The notes: generated from the sequence alone by a model not told the origin. 64,000 bases of DNA from Pseudomonas baetica (GCF_002813455.1 NZ_PHHE01000001.1:2666001-2730000); one strand, 5' to 3'; counted from the stretch's first letter, positions 36,994 to 46,201 are shown. A program made the numbers and translations.

Positions 36994-37881
36994 ATGCAAT
37001 ACGCTTTTCCTCTGCTGGCGATTTTTATCTGGGCCGGCAATACCGTGATCAACAAACTCGCGGTCGGTGCGATCTTCCCGGCCGAGATCGGTTTCTACCG
37101 CTGGCTGCTCGCGGGTCTGCTGTTCACGCCGTTCATGCTTAAGCAAGTGATCGCGTACTGGCCGCAGATTCGCCCCAACCTGGGCAAGATTTTTGTCCTC
37201 GGCGTGCTCGGCATGGCGGTGTATCAGAGCCTGGCCTACTTCGCCGCGACCCTGACCACGGCGACCAACATGGGCATCATCCTGTCGCTGATGCCATTGA
37301 TGTCGCTGGCCATGGCGATCATCAGCCTCGGCCAGCGCCTGACGGCCGGTGCGCTGGTTGGCGCGGTATTGTCGTTCGCCGGAGTGTTGGTGGTGGTGTC
37401 GTCCGGGAGTCTCGGCGCGCTGCTGCAACACGGGGTGAACCTGGGTGACGCGATGATGCTGATCGCCACTCTGGCCTATGCGATTTACAGCACCCTGCTG
37501 AAAAAATGGCAGCTGCGCCTGCCGCCGCTGGTGCTGCTGTACTTGCAGGTGCTGGTGGCGATTGTGGTGCTGTTCCCGCTGTACGCCGCTTCACCGAAAA
37601 CCGGGCTGACGCTGCAGAACATTCCGCTGGTGCTGTATGCGTGCCTGCTGGCTTCGATGCTCGCGCCCTTGGCGTGGATGCAGGCGGTGCAGCGTTTGGG
37701 GCCGAGCCGGACAACGCTGTTCTTTAATTTGCTGCCGTTGATTACCGCGCTGATTGCGGCGGTGGTGCTTAAAGAACAACTGGCGATGTATCACCTGATC
37801 GGCGGTTTGCTGACTTTGGGTGGGGTGATTTTGTCTGAGCGCTGGACCACCGTGCTGGGCCGCCGGGCCAGCATTGCCTGA
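36994..37881 (+). CDS. EamA/DMT-family transporter
   Basis: A 295-aa inner-membrane protein with ten predicted helices from two EamA repeats; the start MQYAFPLLAIFIWAGNTVIN and SMLAPLAWMQAVQRLGPSRT are family-typical. Such proteins export amino acids, metabolites or drugs. The adjacent divergent AraC gene is the probable regulator. No stop-proximal terminator is seen, but a REP pair of another type follows. Confidence 0.9.
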   Translation: MQYAFPLLAIFIWAGNTVINKLAVGAIFPAEIGFYRWLLAGLLFTPFMLKQVIAYWPQIRPNLGKIFVLGVLGMAVYQSLAYFAATLTTATNMGIILSLMPLMSLAMAIISLGQRLTAGALVGAVLSFAGVLVVVSSGSLGALLQHGVNLGDAMMLIATLAYAIYSTLLKKWQLRLPPLVLLYLQVLVAIVVLFPLYAASPKTGLTLQNIPLVLYACLLASMLAPLAWMQAVQRLGPSRTTLFFNLLPLITALIAAVVLKEQLAMYHLIGGLLTLGGVILSERWTTVLGRRASIA

Positions 37882-37888
37882 TCAGGCC

Positions 37889-37981
37889 TCATCGCTGGCA
37901 AGCCAGCTCCCACAAGGATTGGGTTGTTCGCAAAATCTGTGTTCAACACAAAACCTGTGGGAGCTGGCTTGCCAGCGATGA
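37889..37981. repeat. REP-like pair, type C (GCTGGC/GCCAGC core)
   Basis: Outward-facing copies of ATCGCTGGCAAGCCAGCTCC and its inverse. The overall layout is that of types A and B, but the core stem is GCTGGC-TT-GCCAGC. It separates convergent genes. Confidence 0.85.
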
Positions 37982-38001
37982 ACGATAACCTGATGGAACT
38001 G

Positions 38002-38880
38002 TTAGACCCCCGCAGCTTTTAGCCGCGCCGCATGCTCGACAAACAGCCGCACCGGATCGGCGCCCTTGCCGACCAGCCCCAGCGACTGGTTGACGATGTC
38101 GAAGTGATCCAGCGGATAGTCATCGCCAATCACCGTCCCCAGATGTGAGCTGTAACGCCCGACCATCCCGTCACACTGCCCCGGCTCACGCACGAAAGTC
38201 TTGGCAAACAACCGACAACTGCGATTGGTCCCGTCAAACAGATTACCGCCGCGATCAGTCTTGCCCGGCTGCAACGTTCCCGACCACGAGTAGTAGCGCA
38301 CACCGTTGACCTCCTCCGGCCCGTGCCCGCCCCAAGTCTCGGGCAAGCCCTGTGGATAACGCTGATTGAACAGCGCCACCCCCTCAGTCGTCAGCGATTG
38401 GTGCGAAGCGTGGATATCCACCGGCAGTTTCGGTCCGTGGTAACCGGTTTCCAATACCGCCATCAGCCAGCCGATCAGGCGCAGCAGCGCTTCAAGGATT
38501 CGGCCCTTGGCGCTGTCGGCCGGGTAGTGTTTTTGCAGATAGTCGGCCAGTTCGGAACCGTGATTGGGCCCCGCCACCGACGTTACCGAGGCCACCAGAT
38601 CCGGGCGTTTTGCCGCCGCATAACGCGCCGTCAGCGAGCCCTGACTATGGCCAAACAGGTTGACCTTGGCGGCACCGGTCTCGCGCAGGATCTCCTCGAT
38701 CCGCGCCAGCAATTGCTCGCCCCGCACCTCGCTGGAGTTGAGCGGCGAAACCTGCACCGCAATCACCGTCGCACCACCACGGCGCAAAGCCTTGATAATC
38801 CCGTACCAATACGGATAAAGCACAAGCCGGATAAACCCCAGCATTCCCGGCACCAGCACCAGCGGATAACGCGTCGACAT
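38002..38880 (-). CDS. Triacylglycerol lipase, family I.1-like
   Basis: A 292-aa alpha/beta hydrolase aligning with mature P. aeruginosa LipA (YPLVLVPGMLGF at the start, VNLFGHSQGSLTARY, SSHLGTVIGDDY). Inferred triad: Ser79 in GHSQG, Asp237 in QCDGMVG, His259 in LDHFDIVNQ. Unlike LipA it has no signal peptide with this start (AGGA nine bases upstream). The longer in-frame extension is not a convincing signal either. One of the LipA disulfide cysteines is absent. No lif-type foldase gene is adjacent, so it may be cytoplasmic or leave by another route. Confidence 0.88.
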   Translation of the reverse strand: MSTRYPLVLVPGMLGFIRLVLYPYWYGIIKALRRGGATVIAVQVSPLNSSEVRGEQLLARIEEILRETGAAKVNLFGHSQGSLTARYAAAKRPDLVASVTSVAGPNHGSELADYLQKHYPADSAKGRILEALLRLIGWLMAVLETGYHGPKLPVDIHASHQSLTTEGVALFNQRYPQGLPETWGGHGPEEVNGVRYYSWSGTLQPGKTDRGGNLFDGTNRSCRLFAKTFVREPGQCDGMVGRYSSHLGTVIGDDYPLDHFDIVNQSLGLVGKGADPVRLFVEHAARLKAAGV

Positions 38881-39115
38881 GGGCAAACATCCTAGTGGTC
38901 GGTGAATGGATGCAAGGCGTGCAAAACGCCCGCCAAGCATCCGCTGCAATGATGACAACTCGACGAGCAGTCTGCCGACAGCCGCTTGACGGGCCGGCGA
39001 CAGGATGGCGGGAAAATCCCATAAAACTTTTTGCATCGCAAAGGACTCACAACCTGGGTAGGTGATCACGACTGTAGAGCGTGGCGCCAATCGGATTAGC
39101 CTCCAGGAGATTGAA

Positions 39116-39646
39116 ATGAGCGACCTGCATTTGTCTGATGTTCAAACCCTGCGTGAACGCGCACGGCAACACGTGGAAAACGGCGCGGTGACCGAAGGTT
39201 ACAGCGCTAACCGTGAAGAAGTGCTGCGCTTGCTCAACGAATCGCTGGCCACCGAACTGGTCTGCGCATTGCGCTACAAACGTCACTACTTCATGGCCAA
39301 CGGCGTGAAGGCCCACGTCGCCGCTGAAGAGTTTCTCGAGCACGCGAATCAGGAAGCCGAGCACGCCGACCGTCTGGCCGAGCGTATCGTGCAACTGGGC
39401 GGCGAGCCGGAATTCAACCCCGACATGCTGTCGAAAATGTCCCACGCGCAGTACGTGGCCGGCAACACCTTGAAGGAAATGGTCTACGAAGACCTCGTCG
39501 CCGAGCGGATCGCCATCGATAGCTACCGCGAGATCATTCAGTACATCGGTGAGAAAGACCCGACTACCCGGCGCATCTTCGAAGACATCCTCGCGCAGGA
39601 AGAAGAGCATGCCGATGACATGGCCGACATCCTGAACGACCTCTGA
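39116..39646 (+). CDS. Ferritin-like (bacterioferritin/Dps-type) protein
   Basis: A 176-aa four-helix ferritin-like protein. Iron ligands are recognisable in the helix motifs LATELVCALRYKRHY (Glu), EEFLEHANQEAEHAD (Glu and His), YEDLVAERIAIDSYRE and AQEEEHADDMADIL. Members store iron or protect against peroxide. AGGAG lies six bases upstream of the start at MSDLHLSDV. The gene stands alone, divergent from the lipase across about 235 bases in which I see no recognised regulatory box. Confidence 0.9.
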   Translation: MSDLHLSDVQTLRERARQHVENGAVTEGYSANREEVLRLLNESLATELVCALRYKRHYFMANGVKAHVAAEEFLEHANQEAEHADRLAERIVQLGGEPEFNPDMLSKMSHAQYVAGNTLKEMVYEDLVAERIAIDSYREIIQYIGEKDPTTRRIFEDILAQEEEHADDMADILNDL

Positions 39647-39658
39647 TACCTGATGACT

Positions 39659-39770
39659 GATCGTTCCCACGCTCTGCGTGGGAACGCAGCCCGGCACGCT
39701 CTGCGTGCCTTTTTAATGCCGAACGCGGAGCGTCCGTTGAGGCGTTCCCACGCAGAGCGTGGGAACGATC
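39659..39770. repeat. Extragenic palindromic repeat (CGTTCCCACGCTCTGCG family)
   Basis: Copies of GTTCCCACGCTCTGCGTGGG, each itself a hairpin, sit at both ends in inverted orientation, and further GCACGCTCTGCGTGC hairpins lie between. A family distinct from the REP types elsewhere in the window. Confidence 0.85.
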
Positions 39771-39788
39771 GGGAGGGATGCTAAATGG

Positions 39789-41864
39789 TTACTTGCTTGG
39801 CTTGACGGTCACAGGTGCCTTGCCGGCCTTCATCTGCTCCAGCAGCGGCGCACACTGATTCGGCTCGCCACCGCTTGGCGCCACCAGCGCCAACAAGCCT
39901 GCCGCCGGCGCGGCAATCACCCCCAGCGCAACCATCCCCGCCCCGCGCAACAACAACGGCACGGCTTTGACCCCCGCATCCGGCTTGATGAACTTGCCGC
40001 GCACATACAGCGGCGAACGCAGCGAGATCAAGCGCCAGCCCTTGGATTCCGGCGTCACCGTCAGGTCCAGTTGCTCGGTGGCCATGTTCGCCGTGCCATC
40101 GATGTAGATGATCGCGTTCTCGGTGTCGAAGACAAACAGCCGCGTAGTCGCCAGGCCAGTCTTGATATCGAAATCCGCCGCCGCGCAGTTGATCTTCACT
40201 TCCTTGTCGCCAAAGATCTTGCCGACCACGTAGTTGCCGACGTTGAGCCCCGCCAGTTCCATCAATTCACGGCTGATCGCGCCATCGTTGATCAGCATCT
40301 TCAGATTGCCATTCGCACCGCCCAGCAGCTTGGCCACCGAGTTACCGCGACCGGTGATATCAGCATCACCATTAAGCTCGCCGAAACTGGTTTTCATCGG
40401 CTCGAAGGTCGGGAACAGCTCCTTGAGCTTGAACCTGCGCGCCGTCAACTTCGCCCGGCCTTCCAGCGGTTCGGTGCGACCGTTGAGGCGGATCTGCGCG
40501 TCCAGATTGCCGCCAGCCACGCCAAAACGCAGCGGCTCCAGGCTGAGTTCGCCATCGTTGAGTTTCAGATGGGTATAAAGGTCAGTGAACGGCAACTTCT
40601 CGCTGTGGACGATGCGTTTGCCGGTGAACTCGACATCGGCGTCCATCGCACGCCAACGGTCAGTCTTGAACTCTTCCACCGGCAGCACTTTGTCCGCCGG
40701 TTGCTTGCTCTCGCCGCCGCGGGCCTTTTGCTTGTCGTTGGAGTCGGCGCCGATCAATGGGGCGAGGTCGGCGAACAGCAGTTGATTGGACAGCAGCGCG
40801 CCGCTGAGTTTTGGCCGTGGCTGGCTGGCGACGTAGGTCAGGTCACCATGGATGTCGCTGCCGCCGATCTTGCCGTTGAATTTCTCATAGGTGAATTTCG
40901 CCCCGGCCTCATCATGCAGCTTGGCGATCAAGTGGCCATCGGTGGAATACGGCGGCGTGTCCGGCAGGGTCACACCGGTCAGCGGGTAAAGGTTGCCGAG
41001 GCTGGCGCCGGCCAGTTTCAAACGCAGGTCGAGGGCGCCAAGGTTGAGTGGATCGGTCAAGGTGCCGGCCAGCTCGATGCTGGTGTCGCCGATTTTCGCC
41101 TGGGCCTGCAGCGGGAACGGTTTACTCGCGTCCTGCAACGCCAACAGTCCACCGATCTTGCCTTGGCCGGTGAGATTCTGGCCGTGGTACTGACCTTTGA
41201 CCTTCAAGGCAAAAGCATAGTCCTGCGGTGCGCCACCCTTGTCCTGCGCGGTTTTCGCCGCTTTGTCACCGACGATTTCGCTGAACGGAATCGGCTTGCC
41301 CAGCGGATCGATCAGCACATCAAGATTGGTTTTAAGCGTCTGGTCATCAAGGGTGACGTGGCCCTTGTCGAACTTGATGGCGCCGATATCGACCACCCAG
41401 CTCGACGGCTCGGCATTCGGATCCTTGGGATCGAACTTGAACGTCCAGTTGGCGCGACCGTCGGCCAGGCGCTGCAACTCGGCGTTGGGTTCGGTCAGGT
41501 CGATGCGCGGAATCACTACTCGTTGCGCCAGCAAGGCCAGCGGTGAAATACGCAGTTCAACGCGTTTGAGCGTGACCATCTGCGGTTTCTTCGACCAGTC
41601 AGGATTGCCCAGGCGCAAATCCTCGGCGACCACATGCGGCCACGGCACCCAGGCACGCCAGCCGCCCTCATCCGGCTCGCGCTGCCAGATCACTGCGAGG
41701 TTGCCGTTGATGGCAAACGGTCGGTGCAGTTCTTGCGAAACTTTGGCATTGAGCGGCGGTTTGATTCGGTTCCAGTCGAAGAACACGATGATCAACACCA
41801 GTACCGCCAAGAGCAGTACGAGGATGGCGAAGGTCCAGCTGAAGATTTTCCCGGTGCGCGTCAT
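39789..41864 (-). CDS. AsmA-family protein
   Basis: A 691-aa protein anchored by one N-terminal helix (IFSWTFAILVLLLAVLVLII) with a large periplasmic beta-rich body. The N-terminal AsmA region (~30-200, PHVVAEDLRLGNPDW, VELRISPLALL) and the C-terminal AsmA_2-like region (GNLDAQIRLNGRTEPLEGRA; FDTENAIIYIDGTANM) are recognisable. AsmA-like proteins are bridge-forming lipid-transfer proteins that help maintain the outer membrane. The ATG at 41864 has AGGAG eight bases upstream. A long frame on the opposite strand is a coding shadow. Confidence 0.9.
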   Translation of the reverse strand: MTRTGKIFSWTFAILVLLLAVLVLIIVFFDWNRIKPPLNAKVSQELHRPFAINGNLAVIWQREPDEGGWRAWVPWPHVVAEDLRLGNPDWSKKPQMVTLKRVELRISPLALLAQRVVIPRIDLTEPNAELQRLADGRANWTFKFDPKDPNAEPSSWVVDIGAIKFDKGHVTLDDQTLKTNLDVLIDPLGKPIPFSEIVGDKAAKTAQDKGGAPQDYAFALKVKGQYHGQNLTGQGKIGGLLALQDASKPFPLQAQAKIGDTSIELAGTLTDPLNLGALDLRLKLAGASLGNLYPLTGVTLPDTPPYSTDGHLIAKLHDEAGAKFTYEKFNGKIGGSDIHGDLTYVASQPRPKLSGALLSNQLLFADLAPLIGADSNDKQKARGGESKQPADKVLPVEEFKTDRWRAMDADVEFTGKRIVHSEKLPFTDLYTHLKLNDGELSLEPLRFGVAGGNLDAQIRLNGRTEPLEGRAKLTARRFKLKELFPTFEPMKTSFGELNGDADITGRGNSVAKLLGGANGNLKMLINDGAISRELMELAGLNVGNYVVGKIFGDKEVKINCAAADFDIKTGLATTRLFVFDTENAIIYIDGTANMATEQLDLTVTPESKGWRLISLRSPLYVRGKFIKPDAGVKAVPLLLRGAGMVALGVIAAPAAGLLALVAPSGGEPNQCAPLLEQMKAGKAPVTVKPSK

Positions 41865-42249
41865 GCACAAAACTCCTGATCACCACTGCACGCCGAAAAC
41901 CCGGCGCACAGCTGAAACGGCGGGCCAAAGCGGCCCCTATGAAATCTGTGACTGGCAAAAGGCCCGCAGGTTTAGTCGAAAGGCAGATTCCGCCGCAAAA
42001 AATCACGCTAATTCTGACTGATCGGTCGAACAGCGTTACCGCCCCCCGCACTTTTGCGAGGCACGAGTGGGTCGAAAATACCCACTGCGGTGCAAAAGCA
42101 CATGGCTGAAAGGCCCGGTCTAGAGCCTCCCGCCAGAACAATCAATTCTGTTGATTATTACCATTACGTTTATGAACTTTCATATCGACTTATCGAGAGT
42201 AGCATTGCCCTCGTACCCACTTTATCGCCCTCCCAAGGAGCAACCCATC
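41865..42249. other. 385-bp intergenic region
   Basis: Holds the divergent promoters of the AsmA gene and the repeat-protein gene. A perfect 7-bp hairpin AGTGGGT-N7-ACCCACT lies at 42066-42086 and an A/T-rich stretch at 42140-42200. No recognised operator and no gene. Confidence 0.5.
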
Positions 42250-42666
42250 ATGAAACGCCAATTACTGCTCAGCCTTACCCTGTCGATGCTAGCCAGCACT
42301 GCTTTCGCCCTGCCCGCTGCCGACCAGGCTACTCCGCAAGTAAAAGACAGCCACTCGGTGTTCAGTCAAACCCTCGCCGAAGACGGTTATGACAAAACTC
42401 CACAAGGTCAGACCCTGGCTGAAGATGGCTACGACAAGACTCCACAAGGTCAACTTGCCGAAAACGGTCGCAACCGCCTCGAAGAAAAAGGACTGGTTGA
42501 AGACGGTTACGACAAGACCCCACTGGGCCAAGCTGTCGCCGAAGGTGGCCGTGATCGCCTCGAAGAAAAAGGTCTGGTCGAAGACGGCTACGACAAAACC
42601 CCACAGGGTCAACTCGCCGAAGGTGGTGGTGACCGTGTAATCGAACGCAACAGTGCCTTGAGCTAA
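42250..42666 (+). CDS. Small exported tandem-repeat protein, function unknown
   Basis: I do not recognise a function. The 138-aa protein has a clear signal peptide (MKRQLLLSLTLSMLASTAFA, then LPAAD). The mature part is built of repeats: LAEDGYDKTPQGQ twice in a row, then LAENGRNRLEEKGL, then VEDGYDKTPLGQ, a second GGRDRLEEKGL, and VEDGYDKTPQGQ. It is acidic and hydrophilic with no cysteine, so likely a periplasmic or secreted extended polypeptide. AAGGAG lies nine bases upstream of the start. A strong terminator follows. Confidence 0.85.
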   Translation: MKRQLLLSLTLSMLASTAFALPAADQATPQVKDSHSVFSQTLAEDGYDKTPQGQTLAEDGYDKTPQGQLAENGRNRLEEKGLVEDGYDKTPLGQAVAEGGRDRLEEKGLVEDGYDKTPQGQLAEGGGDRVIERNSALS

Positions 42667-42682
42667 GCCCATGGCGGCCCGG

Positions 42683-42712
42683 AAAAAAGCCCAATCAGCG
42701 GATTGGGCTTTT
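42683..42712 (+). terminator. Intrinsic terminator after the repeat-protein gene
   Basis: AAAAAAGCCCAATC-AGCG-GATTGGGCTTTT: a perfect stem with T-run, 16 bases past the stop codon. It is bidirectional in form. Confidence 0.88.
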
Positions 42713-42836
42713 GACTTTTCAGCTGTTGCTATTAATAAGTCGTTATTTCCCCGCTGCATCCCCCGCTGCCGTTCGACGCCGATAAAGCCGATTTGCTAGA
42801 GTGCGGCGCTTGTCTTGTCGAAGAACACACCTTGCG

Positions 42837-43469
42837 ATGCTGCCCCGCGCCGAACAGAAGCAACAGACCCGCAACGCCCTGATGGACGCTGCCCGCCACC
42901 TGATGGAAAGCGGCCGAGGATTCGGCAGCCTGAGCCTGCGCGAAGTGACGAAAACCGCCGGCATCGTGCCCACCGGTTTCTACCGGCATTTTGCCGATAT
43001 GGACGAGCTCGGTCTGGTGCTGGTCAGTGAAGTCGGCCAGACCTTCCGCGAAACCATCCGCCTGGTGCGCCATAACGAGTTCGTCATGGGCGGCATCATC
43101 GATGCGTCGGTGCGGATCTTTCTCGATGTGGTCAGCGCCAACCGCTCGCAGTTTCTGTTTCTCGCTCGCGAGCAGTACGGCGGTTCGCTGCCGGTTCGCC
43201 AGGCGATCGGTCGTTTGCGCGAGAACATCAGCTCCGATCTGGCCGCCGACCTGACGATGATGCCCAAGCTGCAGCATCTGGACGCGGAGGGTCTGAGCGT
43301 AGTGGCGGATCTGATCGTCAAATCGGTGTTCGCCACCCTGCCGGACATCATCGACCCGCCGGCCGAAGCCTTGCCGGAACATCTGACGCCACAGGCGAAG
43401 ATCACCCAGCAACTGCGCTTCATCTTTATCGGGCTCAAGCACTGGCAAGGGCTCGGCAGTACCGAGTAA
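42837..43469 (+). CDS. desT: TetR-family regulator DesT
   Basis: A 210-aa repressor very like P. aeruginosa DesT and related to FabR. DesT senses the ratio of unsaturated to saturated acyl-CoA and controls fatty-acid desaturase and fabAB genes. The N-terminal helix-turn-helix LSLREVTKTAGIVPTGFYRHF is diagnostic of the FabR/DesT branch. The start at MLPRAEQKQQTR is by family fit; upstream there is no strong ribosome-binding site. It lies next to ureE, as in P. aeruginosa, but no desaturase genes are in the window. Confidence 0.88.
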   Translation: MLPRAEQKQQTRNALMDAARHLMESGRGFGSLSLREVTKTAGIVPTGFYRHFADMDELGLVLVSEVGQTFRETIRLVRHNEFVMGGIIDASVRIFLDVVSANRSQFLFLAREQYGGSLPVRQAIGRLRENISSDLAADLTMMPKLQHLDAEGLSVVADLIVKSVFATLPDIIDPPAEALPEHLTPQAKITQQLRFIFIGLKHWQGLGSTE

Positions 43470-43500
43470 CCCTCCTCCCTCCAAATAGTCATACATCTCC

Positions 43501-43589
43501 TGTGGGAGGGGGCTTGCTCCCGAATGCAGTGTGCCCGTCGAAACATGCCTGCCTGAGACACCTCTTTCGGGAGCAAGCCCCCTCCCACA
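43501..43589. repeat. REP-like pair, type D (GGGGGC/GCTCCC core)
   Basis: Inward-facing copies of TGTGGGAGGGGGCTTGCTCC. The inner stem differs from types A-C but keeps pairing, between desT and ureE. Confidence 0.85.
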
Positions 43590-43769
43590 ATTGGATCAGC
43601 GTCACGGCCTCCATTTGGTGCATGTAAAAATCTTCATGCACCAAAACCTCTCAAATCTCCGCAACATTTCGAAACATACACTACGATCCGACAGGGATTT
43701 CCTACATCTCGTCCGATTGGCAAGCCCCTTGCTCTAGCCTGAGTATTGTCCACTGCTGGAAGCTTTCCG
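43590..43769. promoter_or_regulatory. Upstream region of ureEFG
   Basis: About 180 bases between the REP pair and ureE, presumably with the ureE promoter. I find no sigma-54 consensus like that before urtA; a TTGCTC...TATTGT arrangement near 43728-43748 is weak. Nothing firmer can be said. Confidence 0.35.
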
Positions 43770-44270
43770 ATGCTGGTGATTCATCGCAGAATCGACCCTC
43801 AACCCGTCTGGGCCGCCGAGTTGCACCTGACCTTCGAAGCACGAAGCAAAAGCCGTTTGCGCTGTTTCAGTGCCGAGAACGAAGACGTCGGGTTGTTTTT
43901 GGAGCGCGGTCAGCCACCGTTGTATGACGGCGAATACCTACAGGCTGAAGACGGCCGGATCGTCCGCGTCTGCGCCCGCCCCGAGCAACTGCTGCACGTC
44001 ACCTGTGCCAATGCTTTCGAACTGACCCGCGCCGCCTATCACCTGGGCAATCGCCACGTCGCCCTGCAAGTCGGTGACGGCTGGCTGCGCCTGCTCGACG
44101 ACTACGTGCTCAAAGCCATGCTCGAACAGCTTGGCGCACAGGTCGAAGCGATTGAAGCCCCGTTTCAGCCGGAACACGGTGCCTACGGCGGCGGCCATCA
44201 CCATTCGCGGCACGGCGACGAAGACTTCAACTACGCGCCCAAACTCCACCAGTTCGGCGTACGCCTGTGA
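43770..44270 (+). CDS. ureE: Urease accessory nickel metallochaperone UreE
   Basis: A 166-aa protein with the UreE N-terminal fold (LTFEARSKSRLRCFSAENED), the metal-binding core (GNRHVALQVGD, with the conserved His) and a His-rich tail (GGGHHHSRHGDED) that binds nickel. It passes Ni(II) to UreG. The start at MLVIHRRID follows the family. ureF overlaps its stop (GTGA). Confidence 0.95.
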   Translation: MLVIHRRIDPQPVWAAELHLTFEARSKSRLRCFSAENEDVGLFLERGQPPLYDGEYLQAEDGRIVRVCARPEQLLHVTCANAFELTRAAYHLGNRHVALQVGDGWLRLLDDYVLKAMLEQLGAQVEAIEAPFQPEHGAYGGGHHHSRHGDEDFNYAPKLHQFGVRL

Positions 44271-44941
44271 ATCCGGCCTGGGCGCTGCTGCGCCTGGCCA
44301 GTCCGCAATTGCCGATTGGCGGCTACAGCTATTCGCAGGGTCTGGAAATGGCGGTGGATAACGGCCGCGTGAACAACCCGGACAGCGCCAGGCGCTGGAT
44401 CAGCGATCAACTGCTGCTCAACCTCGCCCGCTTCGAGGCGCCGTTGCTGCTTGCCCATTGCCTGGCCGCTGCCGAGGAAAACTGGGGCGAACTGCTGCAG
44501 ATCTGCGAAACCCACCGCGCCAGCCGCGAGACCCGCGAGCTGCATCTGGAGAGCCGGCAGATGGGTTATTCGTTGCAGCAACTGCTCAACGGCTTGCCTG
44601 AACTCGACGCACCGGCACGCCACTTCCTCGATCAATGCGCCGAGCCGCACCTGGCCCTCGGCTGGGCTCTGGCGGCCCGCGCCTGGGGCATCAGCCCGCA
44701 GGACGCCCTCGCCGCGTGGCTGTGGAGCTGGCTGGAAAACCAGCTCGCCGTGTTGATGAAAACCCTGCCGCTGGGCCAGCAAGCCGCCCAGCGCCTGACC
44801 AGCGAATTGCTGCCGCTGCTGCAACAAGCCCAGCAGGACGCCACCCGAATCAACCCCGAACACATCGGCAGCGCTGCGTTCGGTCTGTCCCTGGCGTGCA
44901 TGGCCCATGAGCGCCAGTACAGCCGACTGTTCCGTTCCTAG
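44267..44941 (+). CDS. ureF: Urease accessory protein UreF
   Basis: A 224-aa helical protein with the family start [20 protein letters not shown]. It forms the UreD-UreF-UreG complex that activates the nickel site, acting as an effector of the UreG GTPase. It begins with GTG inside the ureE stop region, so translation is coupled. ureG follows after 23 bases. Confidence 0.95.
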   Translation: MNPAWALLRLASPQLPIGGYSYSQGLEMAVDNGRVNNPDSARRWISDQLLLNLARFEAPLLLAHCLAAAEENWGELLQICETHRASRETRELHLESRQMGYSLQQLLNGLPELDAPARHFLDQCAEPHLALGWALAARAWGISPQDALAAWLWSWLENQLAVLMKTLPLGQQAAQRLTSELLPLLQQAQQDATRINPEHIGSAAFGLSLACMAHERQYSRLFRS

Positions 44942-44964
44942 GGCCTGTTATTTTGGAGAAGCAT

Positions 44965-45579
44965 ATGAACACACAACCTCTGCGCGTCGGCATCGGCGGC
45001 CCGGTCGGTTCCGGCAAAACCGCGTTGACCCTGGCCCTGTGTCTGGCGCTGCGCGAGCGCTACAACCTCGCCGTAGTGACCAACGATATCTACACCCGCG
45101 AAGACGCCGATTTTCTGGTGCGCAACGAAGCGCTGGCGCCGGAACGGATCATCGGCGTGGAAACCGGCGGCTGCCCGCACACGGCAATCCGCGAAGACGC
45201 CTCGATCAACCTCGAAGCGGTGGATCAACTGAACCGGCGCTTCCCGGGGCTGGATCTGATTCTGGTGGAGTCCGGTGGCGACAACCTCTCGGCAACCTTC
45301 AGCCCGGAACTGTCCGACCTGACCATCTACGTGATTGACGTCTCGGCCGGCGACAAGCTGCCGCGCAAGGGCGGGCCCGGTATCTGCAAGTCCGACCTGC
45401 TGGTGATCAACAAGATTGACCTCGCGCCGCTGGTAGGCGCCTCGCTGGAAATGATGGACAGCGACACCAAACGCATGCGTAACGGCAAGCCGTTTGTGTT
45501 CAGCAACCAGAAAACCGGTCAGGGCCTGGACGACATCATCGCCTTCATCGAACGCCAGGGCCTGCTGAGCGCAGCCTGA
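44965..45579 (+). CDS. ureG: Urease accessory GTPase UreG
   Basis: A 204-aa SIMIBI GTPase. The P-loop is [14 protein letters not shown] at residue ~10, the nickel motif CPH in [15 protein letters not shown] near 72, and the base-recognition NKID near 145. It dimerises on nickel and GTP and delivers the metal to UreC. GGAG lies eight bases before the start. Confidence 0.97.
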   Translation: MNTQPLRVGIGGPVGSGKTALTLALCLALRERYNLAVVTNDIYTREDADFLVRNEALAPERIIGVETGGCPHTAIREDASINLEAVDQLNRRFPGLDLILVESGGDNLSATFSPELSDLTIYVIDVSAGDKLPRKGGPGICKSDLLVINKIDLAPLVGASLEMMDSDTKRMRNGKPFVFSNQKTGQGLDDIIAFIERQGLLSAA

Positions 45580-45606
45580 TTCACTTATCAACAAGGAAGC
45601 TTATCC

Positions 45607-46179
45607 ATGACACTCAAACGCATTCTTGGCGCCGTGGCGCTGCTGCTGACCCCGGCGCTGGCCTTTGCTCACCCGGGCCATGGCGACAGCGGTTTGATCG
45701 CCGGTATCAGCCACCCGATTGGCGGACTCGACCATTTGCTGGCGATGATTGCCGTCGGTTTGTGGGCGGCTCAGCAACAAGGCGCGGCGCGTTGGGCGCT
45801 GCCATGTACGTTTGTCGGCACCATGCTGATAGGCGGCATGCTCGGTTTTGAAGGATTGGAATTGCCGGCACTGGAAAGCGGGATTGCTGCGTCGGTGTTG
45901 GCGTTGGGCCTGGCCGTAGCGCTGGCAGCGCGTCCGCCGCTGGTGATGGCGGTGGCGGCGACGGCATTGTTTGCGTTGTTCCATGGGGTGGCGCATGGGC
46001 TGGAGTTGCCGGACATGTCCAGTCCTTGGGCGTATGCCGCAGGCTTTGTGGCGGCGACTGCTGCGCTGCATGCTGCCGGTTATGCGGTGGTTCGCTTTCT
46101 GCCTCAGGCTGCGGCGCCATTGGTGCGTCTTGCAGGCGCGGCGTCGGCGATGACTGGGGCCTGGTTGCTGGCCGGCTGA
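45607..46179 (+). CDS. HupE/UreJ-family metal permease
   Basis: A 190-aa membrane protein with a cleavable-like leader ending ALAFA, followed by the family signature HPGHGDSGLIAGISHPIGGLDH, whose histidines probably bind nickel. A second His motif, FHGVAHGLELP, lies near 125. About six membrane helices. Members facilitate nickel entry or diffusion. It is 27 bases downstream of ureG, and the ureEFG-hupE order suggests supply of nickel to urease. Confidence 0.9.
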   Translation: MTLKRILGAVALLLTPALAFAHPGHGDSGLIAGISHPIGGLDHLLAMIAVGLWAAQQQGAARWALPCTFVGTMLIGGMLGFEGLELPALESGIAASVLALGLAVALAARPPLVMAVAATALFALFHGVAHGLELPDMSSPWAYAAGFVAATAALHAAGYAVVRFLPQAAAPLVRLAGAASAMTGAWLLAG

Positions 46180-46201
46180 TTTTTTAGCGCCTGTGCTGGC
46201 C

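Noticed and set aside
39759..41546. Long plus-strand frame opposite the AsmA gene
   Set aside because: Antisense shadow of a high-GC gene; composition biased, no family match, no ribosome-binding site. Several similar shadows (for example opposite ureC and amaB) were rejected for the same reason.
42066..42086. Hairpin AGTGGGT-N7-ACCCACT as a terminator
   Set aside because: No T-run on either strand and it lies between divergent genes, so termination is not expected; noted only as a palindrome.
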